From Asanoa sp. WMMD1127 (GTDB taxonomy: Bacteria; Actinomycetota; Actinomycetes; Mycobacteriales; Micromonosporaceae): a DNA stretch of 64,000 nt. Positions 25,453 through 35,395 of the stretch are shown piece by piece. The first letter of the stretch is position 1, and the number at the start of each line of letters is the position of its first letter. Below the pieces are notes generated by a model. The model ran no database searches. It was not told the DNA's origin and was given only the letters and a program-made list of their open reading frames with translations. Position numbers and translations under genes: made by a program. Location: positions 3,162,001 to 3,226,000 of the forward strand of contig NZ_JARUBP010000001.1 in NCBI RefSeq assembly GCF_029626225.1, read 5' to 3'.

Positions 25453-26531
25453 CGGGCCGCCACATACGCCGGCAACGCGGCCTCGACCGCGAAGCCGCCG
25501 TCCTCGGTGGCGCCCGCCGCGAACCGGCCGCCGACCACCTCGACCCGTTGGCGCAACCCGTCCAGCCCCGTGCCGCCGCCGACCGCGGCGAGCTCGGGGT
25601 CCGGCGCGCGCCCGGACGGCGTGTTGGCGACCGTGAGCCGGACGTCCTGCGGTCCATAGTGGACGTCAATGGCGACCCGCGCGGCCGGCGCGTGTTTGTG
25701 CACATTGGTCAGTGACTCCTGCACCACCCGGAAGACGGTGCGCCGGACGGTCGGCGCCAGCCCGCTCGGGTCGCCGGTCTCGGCGAGCCGCACCGGCAGG
25801 CCGGCGGCCCGGGAGTCGGCCACGAGGCGGCTCAGGTCAGGGGCGTCGTCCGCGTCCCGGCCGGGCGCGGGGTCGCCGTGGCGGAGCACGCCGACCACGT
25901 CGCGCAGCTCGGCCAGCGCCTGGCAGCCGGCCGCGCGCATCTCCTCGGCGGCCGCCCGTACGCCCTCGTCGGCGCTGGTCACTCGCAGCGCGCCCGCCTG
26001 CAGCACGATCAGGTTGATCCGGTGGGTGACCACGTCGTGCATCTCGGCCGCCAGCCGGGCCCGCTCGTCGGCCCGGGCCTGCTCGACCATCCCCGCCAGC
26101 AGCGCGCGCCGGGACCGCACGGCGGCGCCAGCGAGCGCCGAGGCGAGGATGACCGCGGGCGCCGAGATCGGGTCCGCGATCGACCAGGCGTTGGCGCCGA
26201 CCGTCCAGCAGCCGACCAGGGCCAGCACCACCAGCCACGAACGGCGGGTCCGTTCGCCGTAGGCGGTCACCGAGTAGGGCACCAGCAGCACGGCCCACAC
26301 CGGCACGACCAGGCAGACGGCGGCGACGGCCAGCCCGACCGCGTGCGGGTGCTGGCGGCGGCGCAGCAGCGCGGCCGCGGCGGCGAGCTGGGCCAGCACG
26401 TAGACCCAGGTCGGGGCGTCGATGTGCTTGGTGGCGAGGTTCGCGTCGCTGATCTCCAGCGCCGTTCCGGCGGCACCGGCGGCCAGTGCCGCGAGCACGT
26501 CCGCGGCACGGGGCGGGATCCGGCCGGTCAC
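25449..26531 (-). CDS. NarL-type sensor histidine kinase (HisKA_3)
   Basis: 360 aa from GTG 26531. Four to six membrane helices fill residues 10-140; the HisKA_3 domain carries phosphoacceptor H165 (AAEMHDVVTHRINLIVLQAG), followed by HATPase_c with VVQESLTNVHKHA (N box) and GTGLDGLRQRVEVVGG (G box). No extracellular sensor domain, so it probably reads the membrane itself. GTG 26531 is chosen over an ATG eight codons upstream because TACGCT sits 6 bases before it. Its stop overlaps the regulator start. Confidence 0.87.
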   Translation of the reverse strand: MTGRIPPRAADVLAALAAGAAGTALEISDANLATKHIDAPTWVYVLAQLAAAAALLRRRQHPHAVGLAVAAVCLVVPVWAVLLVPYSVTAYGERTRRSWLVVLALVGCWTVGANAWSIADPISAPAVILASALAGAAVRSRRALLAGMVEQARADERARLAAEMHDVVTHRINLIVLQAGALRVTSADEGVRAAAEEMRAAGCQALAELRDVVGVLRHGDPAPGRDADDAPDLSRLVADSRAAGLPVRLAETGDPSGLAPTVRRTVFRVVQESLTNVHKHAPAARVAIDVHYGPQDVRLTVANTPSGRAPDPELAAVGGGTGLDGLRQRVEVVGGRFAAGATEDGGFAVEAALPAYVAAR

Positions 26532-26676
26532 ACGGGCAGCGTAACTTCGGGCCACCCGCGGCGCCCGGTGAGCGACCGGGTCGCGACGAAGCGACCGTCC
26601 GAATGCGACTTTCGTAGGGTCGGTCCGCTACCCGTGCCCCTGCCGCGCAGCGGTGCTGTCGCGGTGCGCTGGAGGC

Positions 26677-27645
26677 ATGAGTGATCGGCGGATCCACGAG
26701 CTCGACGCGCTGCGCGGCCTGGCACTGGCCGGCATCGTCATGTTCAACATCGTGCAGATGACGCATCTGCACCGGCCGCAAGGGCCGGCGTCCGAACACG
26801 TCGGGGCGTACGTGTGGGAGCTGCTGTTCGTACAACGGCCGTTCCCGATCTTCTCCGTGCTGTTCGGCGTGAGCTTCGCGCTGTTCCTGCGCAGCGCGGC
26901 CCGGCGCACGGACCGGCCCAGGTTGGTGCTCGCGCGCCGGCTGCTGTGGCTGGCCGTCTTCGGCGCGCTGCACACGCTGCTGCAGCCGGGCGAGGTGCTG
27001 AAGTTCTACGCGGCCTTCGGGTTGCTGGTGCTGCTGCCGGCGTCGTACCTGAGCCGCCGTTGGGTGTTGGTCCTCGGCATCGTGCTCACCCTGGCCGCGG
27101 GCCTGACCTTCAACGGTGTCGCGGTGATTCCCGGCCTGTTCCTGCTGGGCCTGGCCGCCGCGGAGTACGGCATCCCGGACACCCTCGACCAGCGTGGCCG
27201 CCAGCTCGTCATCGCGTTCCTGGTCGCGCTGCCGGCCGCCGCCGCGATGGGCTGGTTGCAGTTCCTCGCCGGGGTCGGCCCGTCCGCCCACTACCGGGTG
27301 CTGCCGGCCGGGCTGGTGTTCGCGTTCCTGTTCATGGTCGGCTTCCTGTTGCTGCTCCGCACGCCGCTGCGCCGCCCGCTGGACGCGGTGCTCGCGCCGA
27401 TGGGCCGGATGGCGCTGACCAACTACGTCCTCGCCTCGGCGCTGATCCTGTTGGGTGACCGGCTGTTCGCGATCGACGACTACACCGCGGTGGTCTGGCT
27501 CGGCGTCGCGATCGGCGTCCTGCAGGCCGTGCTCAGCGCCGCCTGGCTGCGGGCCTTCCGCTACGGGCCGCTGGAGTGGGTGTGGCGTCGGCTGACCTGG
27601 TGGCGGCCCGTGCCCATGCGGGCGGGCGTTTCGTCCGCCGTTTGA
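26677..27645 (+). CDS. DUF418-like (YeiB family) membrane protein
   Basis: 322 aa. The start RRIHELDALRGLALAGIVMFNI, the PFPIFSVLFGVSFALFL segment and about eight transmembrane helices match the DUF418/YeiB family, with the typical late block ALTNYVLASALILLG and FRYGPLEWVWRRLTW. DUF418 proteins are related to acyltransferase-3 membrane enzymes, but their reaction is unknown. ATG 26677 has GGAGG only one base away, which is too close; GTG 26653 is an alternative upstream start. Monocistronic, divergent from the kinase gene. Confidence 0.82.
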   Translation: MSDRRIHELDALRGLALAGIVMFNIVQMTHLHRPQGPASEHVGAYVWELLFVQRPFPIFSVLFGVSFALFLRSAARRTDRPRLVLARRLLWLAVFGALHTLLQPGEVLKFYAAFGLLVLLPASYLSRRWVLVLGIVLTLAAGLTFNGVAVIPGLFLLGLAAAEYGIPDTLDQRGRQLVIAFLVALPAAAAMGWLQFLAGVGPSAHYRVLPAGLVFAFLFMVGFLLLLRTPLRRPLDAVLAPMGRMALTNYVLASALILLGDRLFAIDDYTAVVWLGVAIGVLQAVLSAAWLRAFRYGPLEWVWRRLTWWRPVPMRAGVSSAV

Positions 27646-27721
27646 GGAAACCGGCCCGACCCGGCCCGCCGCTGGCTGTAATGGCTGTATCCGCGCCCTT
27701 GCACGCGCGGCCGAGGTGGTG

Positions 27722-28708
27722 ATGCGGGTGGCGGCAGTGTCCGGTGGGAGTCGAGTGCTCAGCGTCGGCGCTTTCCGGCCCGCGCGGGTGGTCTCCAACG
27801 CCGAGGTCGTCGAGAAGATCGACTCCTCGGACGAGTGGATCCGCCGGCGGTCCGGCATCGTCACCCGGCGGTTTGCGTCCGACGACGACACCGTGGTCAC
27901 CATGGCAGCTGCGGCGGGCCGGGAGGCGGTCGCCCGGGCCGGGCTCGATGCGACAGCGGTCGACGCGGTGCTGCTGGCCACCATGTCGTGGGTGCACCAG
28001 TCGCCGCCGGCCGCGCCGCAGGTCGCCCATGAGGTGGGCGCGCTCGGGGCGGCGGCGGTCGACCTCGGCGTCGCCTGCGCCGGGTTCTGCCACGCCGTCG
28101 CGATGGCCGACGCCTTGGTCCGCGCGGGCAGCGCCCGGCACGTGCTGGTGATCGGGTCCGAGAAGATGACCGACATCGTCGACCGCTCCGACCGCGCGCT
28201 GGCCTTCCTGTTCGCCGACGGCGCGGGCGCGGTGCTGGTCGGTCCCGCCGACGGGCCCGGCATCGGCCCGGTCGTCTGGGGCTCCGACGGGTCGCGGTCG
28301 ACGCTGATCTCGCACGCGGTGCCGTGGACGAGCCTGCGCGAGCAGCCCGACATCTGGCCGACGATGACGATGGCCGGGCCCGAGGTGTTCCGGTGGGCCG
28401 TCGGCGAGGTGATCGAGACGGCCCGCACCGCGGTCAAGGCGGCCGGTCTCGAGCCGGGGGAGCTGGCCGCCTTCGTGCCACATCAGGCCAACGCCCGGAT
28501 CACCGACAAGATGGCGGCGTCGCTGGGCCTGCCGGAGTCCTGTGTGGTCGCCCGCGACGTCGAGACGGCCGGCAACACCTCGGCCGCCTCGATCCCGCTG
28601 GCCCTGGACGCCCTGCTCGCCAGCCCCGACGCCCCGCGCGGCCCGGCCCTGCTGGTGGGCTTCGGCGCGGGGCTGTCGTATTCGGCGCTGGTGCTTGATC
28701 TCCCTTAG
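27722..28708 (+). CDS. 3-oxoacyl-ACP synthase III (KAS III) family protein
   Basis: 328 aa, the usual length. The catalytic triad is complete: C119 ([10 protein letters not shown]), H254 ([10 protein letters not shown]) and N285 ([10 protein letters not shown]). The start region [11 protein letters not shown] and the C-terminal [13 protein letters not shown] are characteristic of FabH. KAS III condenses an acyl-CoA starter with malonyl-ACP. No other fatty acid or polyketide gene lies within the window, so it is a stand-alone enzyme: a second FabH, a beta-ketoacyl thiolase-like or a tailoring ligase. The ATG 27722 start is preferred because GAGG lies 5 bases upstream; two GTG codons precede it. 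Overlaps the glyA tail by 4 bases. Confidence 0.9.
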   Translation: MRVAAVSGGSRVLSVGAFRPARVVSNAEVVEKIDSSDEWIRRRSGIVTRRFASDDDTVVTMAAAAGREAVARAGLDATAVDAVLLATMSWVHQSPPAAPQVAHEVGALGAAAVDLGVACAGFCHAVAMADALVRAGSARHVLVIGSEKMTDIVDRSDRALAFLFADGAGAVLVGPADGPGIGPVVWGSDGSRSTLISHAVPWTSLREQPDIWPTMTMAGPEVFRWAVGEVIETARTAVKAAGLEPGELAAFVPHQANARITDKMAASLGLPESCVVARDVETAGNTSAASIPLALDALLASPDAPRGPALLVGFGAGLSYSALVLDLP

Positions 28709-30261
28709 GCGGCGGCGCCCCGGTGGGCGAAGGCGTCCAGGCCGAAGTCGGCCGGGCGCACGTGGTCGAGGTCGAGGCCCGGGTAGAGCACGTGCTGGGC
28801 GAGCAGCGCGTGCACCCGCTTGCCGGCCTCGTCGACCGCGTCCGGCTGGGTGGTGAACTTGGCCTTGCTGGCCGGCTTGCCGCCCTCGCCCGCCGCCGGC
28901 GTGGTGGCGGCGAGCACCCGGGCGACGATGTCGGCGATCTCGTCCATCTCCGCGGTGCCCATGCCGAGCGTCGTCAGCGCCGGCGTGCCGAGCCGCAGGC
29001 CGCTGGTGTACCAGGCGCCGTTGGGGTCGCCCGGCAGGCTGTTGCGGTTGAGCGTCATGCCGCAGTCGCGCAGCGCCGACTCGGCCTGCCGGCCGGTGAG
29101 GCCGAAGCCCTCCTCGACGTCGACGAGCAGCAGGTGGTTGTCGGTGCCGCCGGTGAGCACGGGGACGTCGCGGCGCAGGAGTCCCTCGGCCAGGGCCTGC
29201 GAGTTGGCGACGATCCGCGCGGCGTAGTCGGCGAACTCGGGTCGCGACGCCTCGCGCAGCGCGACCGCCTTGGCCGCCATCACGTGCGAGAGCGGGCCGC
29301 CGAGGATCGCCGGGCAGCCCTTGTCCATGGCCTCGGCGTAGTCGCTGGTGCACAGCACCATGCCGCCGCGCGGGCCGCGCAGCGTCTTGTGGGTCGTGGT
29401 CGTGACGACCTGCGCGTGCGCGACCGGGTCGTAGTCGCCGGTGAACACCTTGCCCGCGACCAGACCCGCGAAGTGCGCCATGTCGACCATCAGCGTCGCA
29501 CCGACCTCGTCGGCGATCGCCCGCAGCTCCGCGAAATTGATCTTCCGGGAGTACGCCGAGTAGCCCGCGAGCAGGATCAGCGGCCGCACCTCACGGGCCC
29601 GCTGCCGCACCGCGGCCAGGTCGAGCAGCTTGGTCTGCGGATCGACGGCGTACGAGTGTGCCTCGAACATGCGGCTGGAGATGTTGAACCGGTAACCGTG
29701 CGTCAGGTGCCCGCCGGAGTAGTAGTCCATCGCCAGCAAACGCTGGTTGTTGAGCTCCTGGCGGAGCTGGCTGAACTGCGCGGCCGACAGCTGCGGCAGC
29801 CGGGCGGGCGCGTCGGGCGTGCTGCCGAAGCGGGCGAGCACGTCGGCCTCGACCCGCGTGGCCAGGATGCCGAGGAAGGCGACGAGGTTGGCGTCGGCGC
29901 CGGAGTGGGGTTGCACGTAGGCGTGCTGCGCCCCGAACAGGTCGGTGGCCAACTTGGCCGCGGTCGCCTCGATGGTGTCGACGTTGTCGCAGCCGGCGTA
30001 GAAGCGGTGACCGGGGAAGCCCTCGGCGTATTTGTCGGTGAGCAGCGACCCCTGCGCGGCCTGCACCGCCAGCGAGCTGAAGTTCTCGGACGCGATCAGC
30101 TTGAGATGCGACCGCTGGTCGAGCAACTCCTGCACGGTCGCCGCCGCGATGCCGGGATCGACGGCCCGCACCTGATCGAGCATCGCGTAGAACCCGATGG
30201 CGGACGGGTCCACCCGCGCGGGGTCCACGGCCCCGAGATACCTGCCGACGATCGTCTCCAT
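28705..30261 (-). CDS. glyA: serine hydroxymethyltransferase, long form
   Basis: 518 aa, about 100 residues longer than typical GlyA. It converts serine and THF to glycine and methylene-THF. PLP lysine K292 in the [14 protein letters not shown] motif, with [21 protein letters not shown] and [12 protein letters not shown] all intact. The extra length is an N-terminal extension (~35 residues) and an insertion of about 45 residues after [10 protein letters not shown], plus an alanine-rich C-terminal tail. Start ATG 30261 has GGAG at good spacing; ATG 30270 has it too close. Tail overlaps the KAS III gene by 4 bases. Confidence 0.93.
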   Translation of the reverse strand: METIVGRYLGAVDPARVDPSAIGFYAMLDQVRAVDPGIAAATVQELLDQRSHLKLIASENFSSLAVQAAQGSLLTDKYAEGFPGHRFYAGCDNVDTIEATAAKLATDLFGAQHAYVQPHSGADANLVAFLGILATRVEADVLARFGSTPDAPARLPQLSAAQFSQLRQELNNQRLLAMDYYSGGHLTHGYRFNISSRMFEAHSYAVDPQTKLLDLAAVRQRAREVRPLILLAGYSAYSRKINFAELRAIADEVGATLMVDMAHFAGLVAGKVFTGDYDPVAHAQVVTTTTHKTLRGPRGGMVLCTSDYAEAMDKGCPAILGGPLSHVMAAKAVALREASRPEFADYAARIVANSQALAEGLLRRDVPVLTGGTDNHLLLVDVEEGFGLTGRQAESALRDCGMTLNRNSLPGDPNGAWYTSGLRLGTPALTTLGMGTAEMDEIADIVARVLAATTPAAGEGGKPASKAKFTTQPDAVDEAGKRVHALLAQHVLYPGLDLDHVRPADFGLDAFAHRGAAA

Positions 30262-30318
30262 GGGCGCCATTCTCCGCCAGCCACCAGGCCCGCCGGCCAG
30301 CGGGTGTCCCCGGCGGGC

Positions 30319-30371
30319 GAAAGGAAGGGACCCTCATTAACGCTATGCGTTGACAAGGGTCCCTTTCTTTC
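30319..30371 (-). terminator. long hairpin after the M36 peptidase gene
   Basis: AAGGGACCCT and AGGGTCCCTT form a long stem with flanking GAAAGG/CTTTC, and inside it TAACGC/GCGTT form a second stem. It ends in a pyrimidine-rich run just beyond the M36 stop (30375). It has the same organisation as the hairpin at 37433-37480, with a related loop (TATGCG...GCGTT). Confidence 0.8.
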
Positions 30372-30374
30372 GGA

Positions 30375-33314
30375 TCAGGCCAGGAAGGCCTGGAACTCGG
30401 CGGCGCGGACGAAGTCGTCCTGGACGCTGCCGGCCGCGCAGTCGGTGGTGAACTGCGGGTCCTGGTCCTGCTCACCGGCGTAGGCGGGCGCGCCGGTGCA
30501 CTGGTTGGTGACCACCTCGAAGCGCAGGTGGGTGGCCAGGGTCGGCGGGATTCGGAAGCCCTTCAGCTGCAGCTCCGGGGCCCGCGGCCGGGGCGCGACG
30601 GATGGGAACGCGTCCGCCGGGCTCGTGTAGACGGATCGGAAGTCACCCGGGTTCGCGCAGGTCACGCTGCCCCGGGCCACGCACGCTGACACCTTGAACT
30701 GGCGCAGCGCGGTGAATCTGTTCTGGCCGCCCGCGTCCGGGTCGCCGGTGATCGCCGGCCGGAGGAGCGCGCTGACCTGGACCCGGCTGACCAGCTGCGG
30801 GCCGCCGGCCAGGTCGACCGTGACCTGCTTGCCGGCGATCGGGCTGTTCAGCGATGCCCAGTTGGTGGCCTCGTCGTCGTCGATCAGCCGCGCCTGGTTG
30901 ACGCCGTCGCCGGTCGCCGTGGCGCCGGCCGCGGCGGACGCGACGTTCTGCAGCATGATCACCGGCAGCGGCACGGTCTGGCCGGCCCGGACGGTGATCG
31001 GGCCGATCCGGACCAGGCCGCGGCCCGGCGCCTGGGCGACGAACTCATAGGCGCCCGGCACCAGCCGGACCTCGGCACCCAGCGGCGTCGCCGCGTCGGT
31101 GTCGGCCACCGGCACCGCGCGGGCCTGGTAGCGGCCCACGAACAGCTTGGCGCCGGCCAGCGGGCCGGTGCCGCCGCCGAGGGCGACCGGCTTGAACAGC
31201 ACCCGGGCCTCGGTCGCGTGCGGCGACGCGAAGCTCGGCACCGGGTCGACGTCGGCCGGCCCGGCGCTCGCCGCACCCTCGCCGAGGCCGCGCTTGGCGA
31301 ACGCGTTCCAGAGCAGGTCCTGGTTGGCGCCGCCGAAGCGGATGTTGTCGGCGGCCAGCATCGCGTCGCGGGAGTCGACCATGCTGACGCCGCTGACGGC
31401 CATCAACAGGTACGAGTCGAAGACGAGCTGCATCCACCGCCGGTTACCAGGGCACGCGGTGACGGGCCGCGAGCCGTTGGCGCACGCCTTCTGGATGGCC
31501 GGCGTGCCCGAGCCGTACCGCTTCATCATCGCGGCCCGGATGTCGAAGTTGGTCGCCGTCCACACCTCGCCCGAGGCGTGCACCTGCAGACCGACGAAGT
31601 CGTAGTCGAGCGAGCTGTAGTTGAGCGGACTCCGGCTCATGTTGTAGTTGCGGATGCCGGCGATCGGGTCCGACGTGACGTACTGCCCGATGGTGTAGGC
31701 CTGCAGGCCCGCGGGCGCGTAGCCGTGCTCGAAGAGGTATTCCATGGCCAGCTGGTCGGACCAGCTCTCGCTCATGCCCTGCGGGCTCGACAGGCCCATG
31801 TTCGGCCCGGCGATCATGCGGCCGGTCACCGCGTGCCCGTATTCGTGGGCGATCACCGACATGTCGTAGTCGCCGTCGACGCACGGCGCGTAGAACGTGC
31901 CGGGGATCGACTGCCACAGGTACATGTTGGTGATCGGCGGCGTGCCCTCCGGCGGCGTGATCTGGTTGGCGTTGTCGCGCGCGGCGAAGTTCGGGAAGCC
32001 GCCGGCGATGCCACCGGCCTGAGCGTTGCCCTGCTCGTAGTCGTCGCCGAGCCCACCCTTGCCGAAGTTCTCGTCCTGCATGTTCCAGGCCTGCTCGGTG
32101 AAGCCGAGATGGTACGTCCAGTCGTGCATCCGGTTGTGCATCGCGAACAGGTTGGCCCGGGCCGCGTCGATGTCGTTGCGTTCCGGTGAGGTGAAGACGG
32201 CCGGGTCGCAGCCCCGCTCGTACCACTGGTTGGTCCAGGGGTAGCGGTAGTCGCGGTCGGGCCGCGGCGTCGCGGTCTCCGTGCCGACCGTGAACGGGTC
32301 GGCGCTGTTCCAGTTGTGCACCGCGATCGAGTTGTTGCCGCGGGTCGTGTTGGTGGACTGCCCGGTCGCCGGGTCGACGTCCCAGGGCAGCGGTGAGGCC
32401 GGGCCGCCGACCGTCTCCGCGCACCCGGTGCCACTGGTCCAGCACCAGCCGACGCGGGTGTCCGCGGAGCTGTAGTCGACCCGCGGGCTGTGCGGGAAGA
32501 CCTGCCAGCTGGGGTTTTCGGAGTCGTGGTCGACCAGGTCCTCCCGGACCAGCACGCCGCCGTCACGAGCGTCCACATAGGTCGAGTACGCGACCGGCTC
32601 GGCCCCGTTGGCCGCCAGCACGACCTGGTAGGCCGCGCGGACGCCCCGGTCGGCGGTCGGCACCGCGACGAGGTCCGTGCGCAGCACCTTGACGCCGCTC
32701 GCCGCCGCGTCGGCGGTCGCGATCCGTTCCGCGTCGGCCGCCGCCAGGGTGGCCGGCGCCGGCGCTCCGCCGTCGCGCGCCAGCGACGAGCTGACGTGCC
32801 AGACGGCGCCGTCGCGCACGCCGACGCTCAGCATGCCGTCGCGCCCGGCCGGCAGGTCGCCGAAGCGCTGCCGCATGATCACCGCGGCGCCCTCGCCCAT
32901 CGGTCGCACGGTGAGCACCTCGAGTGCGGCCACGCCCGACTCGGACAGGCCGAGCAGCTCGCGGTTGGCGGCGACGTATTCCCGGGCGGCCTGGGCCGGG
33001 TCGGCGGACAGCCCGCCGGCCAGGGCCCGGCCGGTCGGCGTCACGAGCGCCGCGGTGCCGAGGTTGTTGAAGGTCACGCGGGCCTGGGCCCGGCTCGCCC
33101 GGTCGCGCTGCGCGCCGGTCGGCGCCACCGCGCCGCGGCGGTTGTCCTTGTCGCGGGATGCGGCGTGGTCGCCCTGCACGACGCCGCCGTCGGCCGGCCC
33201 ACGCTCCCGCGGCGCCGAGCCCGCGGCGCCGCCGGCGGCGCCCGATGCGAGAACCAGCACCGCTGCGGTCAGCAGGACGGTGGACCCTCGTGAGCCAAGA
33301 AGTCGTCTTTGCAC
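30375..33314 (-). CDS. secreted M36 (fungalysin-like) zinc metallopeptidase
   Basis: 979 aa. Signal peptide (RRLLGSRGSTVLLTAAVLVL), a prodomain with fungalysin/thermolysin propeptide features (AAREYVAANRELLGL about 108-122), and a catalytic domain with H490-E491-Y-G-H494 (VIAHEYGHAVTGRM) and third ligand E516 (MSESWSDQLAMEY), the M36 pattern. The C-terminal ~170 residues look like a discoidin-type beta sandwich (DDDEATNWASLNSP, VSRVQVSALLRP) likely for substrate or cell-wall binding. Start is GTG 33314 behind AGGAGGGG. It would degrade proteins outside the cell. Terminated by the hairpin at 30319-30371. Confidence 0.92.
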   Translation of the reverse strand: MQRRLLGSRGSTVLLTAAVLVLASGAAGGAAGSAPRERGPADGGVVQGDHAASRDKDNRRGAVAPTGAQRDRASRAQARVTFNNLGTAALVTPTGRALAGGLSADPAQAAREYVAANRELLGLSESGVAALEVLTVRPMGEGAAVIMRQRFGDLPAGRDGMLSVGVRDGAVWHVSSSLARDGGAPAPATLAAADAERIATADAAASGVKVLRTDLVAVPTADRGVRAAYQVVLAANGAEPVAYSTYVDARDGGVLVREDLVDHDSENPSWQVFPHSPRVDYSSADTRVGWCWTSGTGCAETVGGPASPLPWDVDPATGQSTNTTRGNNSIAVHNWNSADPFTVGTETATPRPDRDYRYPWTNQWYERGCDPAVFTSPERNDIDAARANLFAMHNRMHDWTYHLGFTEQAWNMQDENFGKGGLGDDYEQGNAQAGGIAGGFPNFAARDNANQITPPEGTPPITNMYLWQSIPGTFYAPCVDGDYDMSVIAHEYGHAVTGRMIAGPNMGLSSPQGMSESWSDQLAMEYLFEHGYAPAGLQAYTIGQYVTSDPIAGIRNYNMSRSPLNYSSLDYDFVGLQVHASGEVWTATNFDIRAAMMKRYGSGTPAIQKACANGSRPVTACPGNRRWMQLVFDSYLLMAVSGVSMVDSRDAMLAADNIRFGGANQDLLWNAFAKRGLGEGAASAGPADVDPVPSFASPHATEARVLFKPVALGGGTGPLAGAKLFVGRYQARAVPVADTDAATPLGAEVRLVPGAYEFVAQAPGRGLVRIGPITVRAGQTVPLPVIMLQNVASAAAGATATGDGVNQARLIDDDEATNWASLNSPIAGKQVTVDLAGGPQLVSRVQVSALLRPAITGDPDAGGQNRFTALRQFKVSACVARGSVTCANPGDFRSVYTSPADAFPSVAPRPRAPELQLKGFRIPPTLATHLRFEVVTNQCTGAPAYAGEQDQDPQFTTDCAAGSVQDDFVRAAEFQAFLA

Positions 33315-33502
33315 GGCCCCTCCTCTCCGGACGGCTGCGTTGCCGTCGGGGAGGAATCTATGACCTTGATCGACGCACGCCTATCCGCTGGATGGACCTG
33401 ATTCGATTCGTAGAAATCGGACGGGGTTGCCGGACGAAGATCCACAGCATAAGTTCCCCTCCGCCCCGTCGTGCGATGGCGGGTGGAACGGGGAGGCACC
33501 AC
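33315..33502. promoter_or_regulatory. divergent M36/M48 promoter region with leader hairpin
   Basis: 188 bp without a gene. On the M36 side a 6-bp stem (GACGGC 33330-33335, GCCGTC 33342-33347) lies just above its Shine-Dalgarno, and TCGATCAAGGTCA (minus strand, about 33361-33373) resembles the box before the M28 gene. On the M48 side the only clear feature is GGGGAGG (33490-33496) six bases before ATG 33503. Confidence 0.4.
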
Positions 33503-35341
33503 ATGGTCGGCGCTGTGCGCGCGTTCGTCTCGGTCGTCATGTTGGCCGGGTTCTACCTGGTCGCGTTGGTCCAGCTCATCGCCCTGGTCGTGCTGGCGGC
33601 CTGGCTCACCGACCAGGTGTCGGGCTTCGTGGCGTTCAAGCTGCTCTTCCCGGTGCTCGTGGCGACCGTCTGCGGCCTCGCCGTCGCGATGTGGCGGGCG
33701 ATCCGGCACAAGCCCGAGCCGGCCGCCGGCGTGCCGCTCACCCCCGGCGAGGCGCCGCAGCTGTGGGCGACGGTCCAGGAGCTGGCGGCCGCGGTGCGGA
33801 CCCGGGTGCCCGACGAGATCCGGTTGGTGCCCGACGTCAACGCGGCGGTCAGCGAGGACGCCCGGCTGCTCGGCCTGCTCGGCGGCCGCCGCTACCTCTA
33901 CATCGGACTCCCGCTGCTCCAGGCCATGACGGTCGACCAGCTGCGCGCGGTGATCGCGCACGAGCTGGGGCACTACTCAGGCCTGCACACCCGGCTCGCC
34001 GGGATCGCCTACCGGGGCCGGCTCACCATCGCCGGCACGGTCGGCGAGCTGTCGCCGTACAACCCGATGGGTTGGGTGTTCCGCCTCTATGGCGGGCTCT
34101 ATCGCCTGGTCGACAACGTGGTGGCGCGGCGGCAGGAGCTCGAGGCCGATCGCGCCGCGGTGCGGGTGGCCGGCCGGAGCGCGGCGATCGCGGCGCTGCG
34201 CGAGCTGCCAGGCCTCGACGCGGCGTGGGGCTTCTACTTCCGGCGGTACGTCGAGCCGGGCTGGACCGCCAGGTTCGCGCCGGACGACCTGTTCGGTGGG
34301 TTCGGCGCGCTGGTCGATGCCCGCACGGCGGAGCTCGCCCAGCTGCGTGAGCGCGAGCCGGAACGCGAGCGGTCCGCCTGGAACACCCACCCGCCGATCG
34401 CCACGCGGGTCAAGGCGATGGAGAAGGCGCCCGAGGTCGACCGGGCGCCGGATGCCCGCAAGGCCGGCGCGCTGCTGCCCGACCTGAACGCGCTCGGGCG
34501 GCGCATGCAGCAGGTGATGGTCGAGATCGGCGACCGGCAGGTGCTGCCGTGGCCGGAGTTCACCGCGGCCGCGATCGCGGCGGGCGAGCAGCGTGACGCC
34601 GACGCCGTCCTGCGCGCCGCGGCCCGGAGCACCGGCACTCCGGAGGCCAGCCTGGAAACCATCCTGGGCTTGGTCGCCGACAACAAGCTGGGCGAGTTCG
34701 CGCAGCCGTTCTTCACCGACGCCACCCGCCGCGAGGCCGCGCAACACTTCGCCGCGCCGATGACGATGCTGCTCCGGGTCGCCGCGGTGCGCTGTGGCGT
34801 CGGGCGATGGCAGCACTCGTGGTCGGCGCCGGCCGAGTTCACCGGCGCCGACGGCACACCGCTGCCGTTGCGGGAGATCGCCGAGCTGGCGGTGTCCCCG
34901 CAGACGCTCGACGAGGCCCGCAAGCGGCTCGAGGAGCTGGGCATCGACCCGGCCGCCGCCGCGATCGTCGACGAGCGGGCGACCGGGCAGGGCTCCCACG
35001 TGATCGGCGCATTGGCCAACGTCAAGGTCGACGACTTCGGCCACGACGTGGTGCTGCTCAACAACGGGTTCGTCTTCGTGCCGGACCCGGGCGACATCGA
35101 CAAGGGCCGCCAGCGGCTGCGCGCGCTGGTCGGTTCGGCGCCGGCCGAGGCGCTGGCTCAGCGTTACCGGTTCGTCCCGTACGAAGAGGTCGCCTCCGCG
35201 GTGATCGAGAAGCAGACGCCGATCCGGGCGACGCTGACGCTGCACGACGGCCGCACGATCCGGCTCCAGGAGCGATGGAACGGTGAGGACCTGGAGAAGG
35301 AGAGCCGCAGGACGCTCACCGAGGTGCTCGGGCAGCTCTGA
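33503..35341 (+). CDS. M48 family membrane metallopeptidase
   Basis: 612 aa. Two N-terminal transmembrane helices (about 8-34 and 44-66), then an M48 (HtpX/Ste24-like) domain with zinc motif H153-E-L-G-H157 (VIAHELGHYSGLH) and acidic third ligand in QELEADRAAV (about 212-216). The remaining ~370 residues are a mainly helical cytosolic extension, not usual in short HtpX proteins and without a recognised domain. It probably cleaves membrane or membrane-associated proteins as quality control. Start ATG 33503 fixed by GGGGAGG upstream. Divergent from the M36 gene. Confidence 0.87.
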   Translation: MVGAVRAFVSVVMLAGFYLVALVQLIALVVLAAWLTDQVSGFVAFKLLFPVLVATVCGLAVAMWRAIRHKPEPAAGVPLTPGEAPQLWATVQELAAAVRTRVPDEIRLVPDVNAAVSEDARLLGLLGGRRYLYIGLPLLQAMTVDQLRAVIAHELGHYSGLHTRLAGIAYRGRLTIAGTVGELSPYNPMGWVFRLYGGLYRLVDNVVARRQELEADRAAVRVAGRSAAIAALRELPGLDAAWGFYFRRYVEPGWTARFAPDDLFGGFGALVDARTAELAQLREREPERERSAWNTHPPIATRVKAMEKAPEVDRAPDARKAGALLPDLNALGRRMQQVMVEIGDRQVLPWPEFTAAAIAAGEQRDADAVLRAAARSTGTPEASLETILGLVADNKLGEFAQPFFTDATRREAAQHFAAPMTMLLRVAAVRCGVGRWQHSWSAPAEFTGADGTPLPLREIAELAVSPQTLDEARKRLEELGIDPAAAAIVDERATGQGSHVIGALANVKVDDFGHDVVLLNNGFVFVPDPGDIDKGRQRLRALVGSAPAEALAQRYRFVPYEEVASAVIEKQTPIRATLTLHDGRTIRLQERWNGEDLEKESRRTLTEVLGQL

Positions 35342-35343
35342 GC

Positions 35344-35378
35344 TTCGGACATTGGCAGATAATCTGGTACGGTCCGAA
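35344..35378. promoter_or_regulatory. MarR operator at the marR promoter
   Basis: Two concentric palindromes: TTCGGAC (35344-35350) and GTCCGAA (35372-35378), both centred on position 35361, which is also the centre of the perfect CAGATAATCTG (35356-35366). It overlaps the probable -35 (TAATCT) of the gene at 35396; TATGCT (35384-35389) is the -10, 6 bases before the ATG. Confidence 0.65.
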
Positions 35379-35395
35379 ATCGGTATGCTGGTCGC

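Noticed and set aside
25837-28437. 866-codon open frame on the minus strand
   Set aside because: It is antisense to the kinase, DUF418 and KAS III genes; the composition is the low-complexity Arg/Ala/Pro-rich reading usual for a shadow frame in high-GC DNA, and it has no domain.
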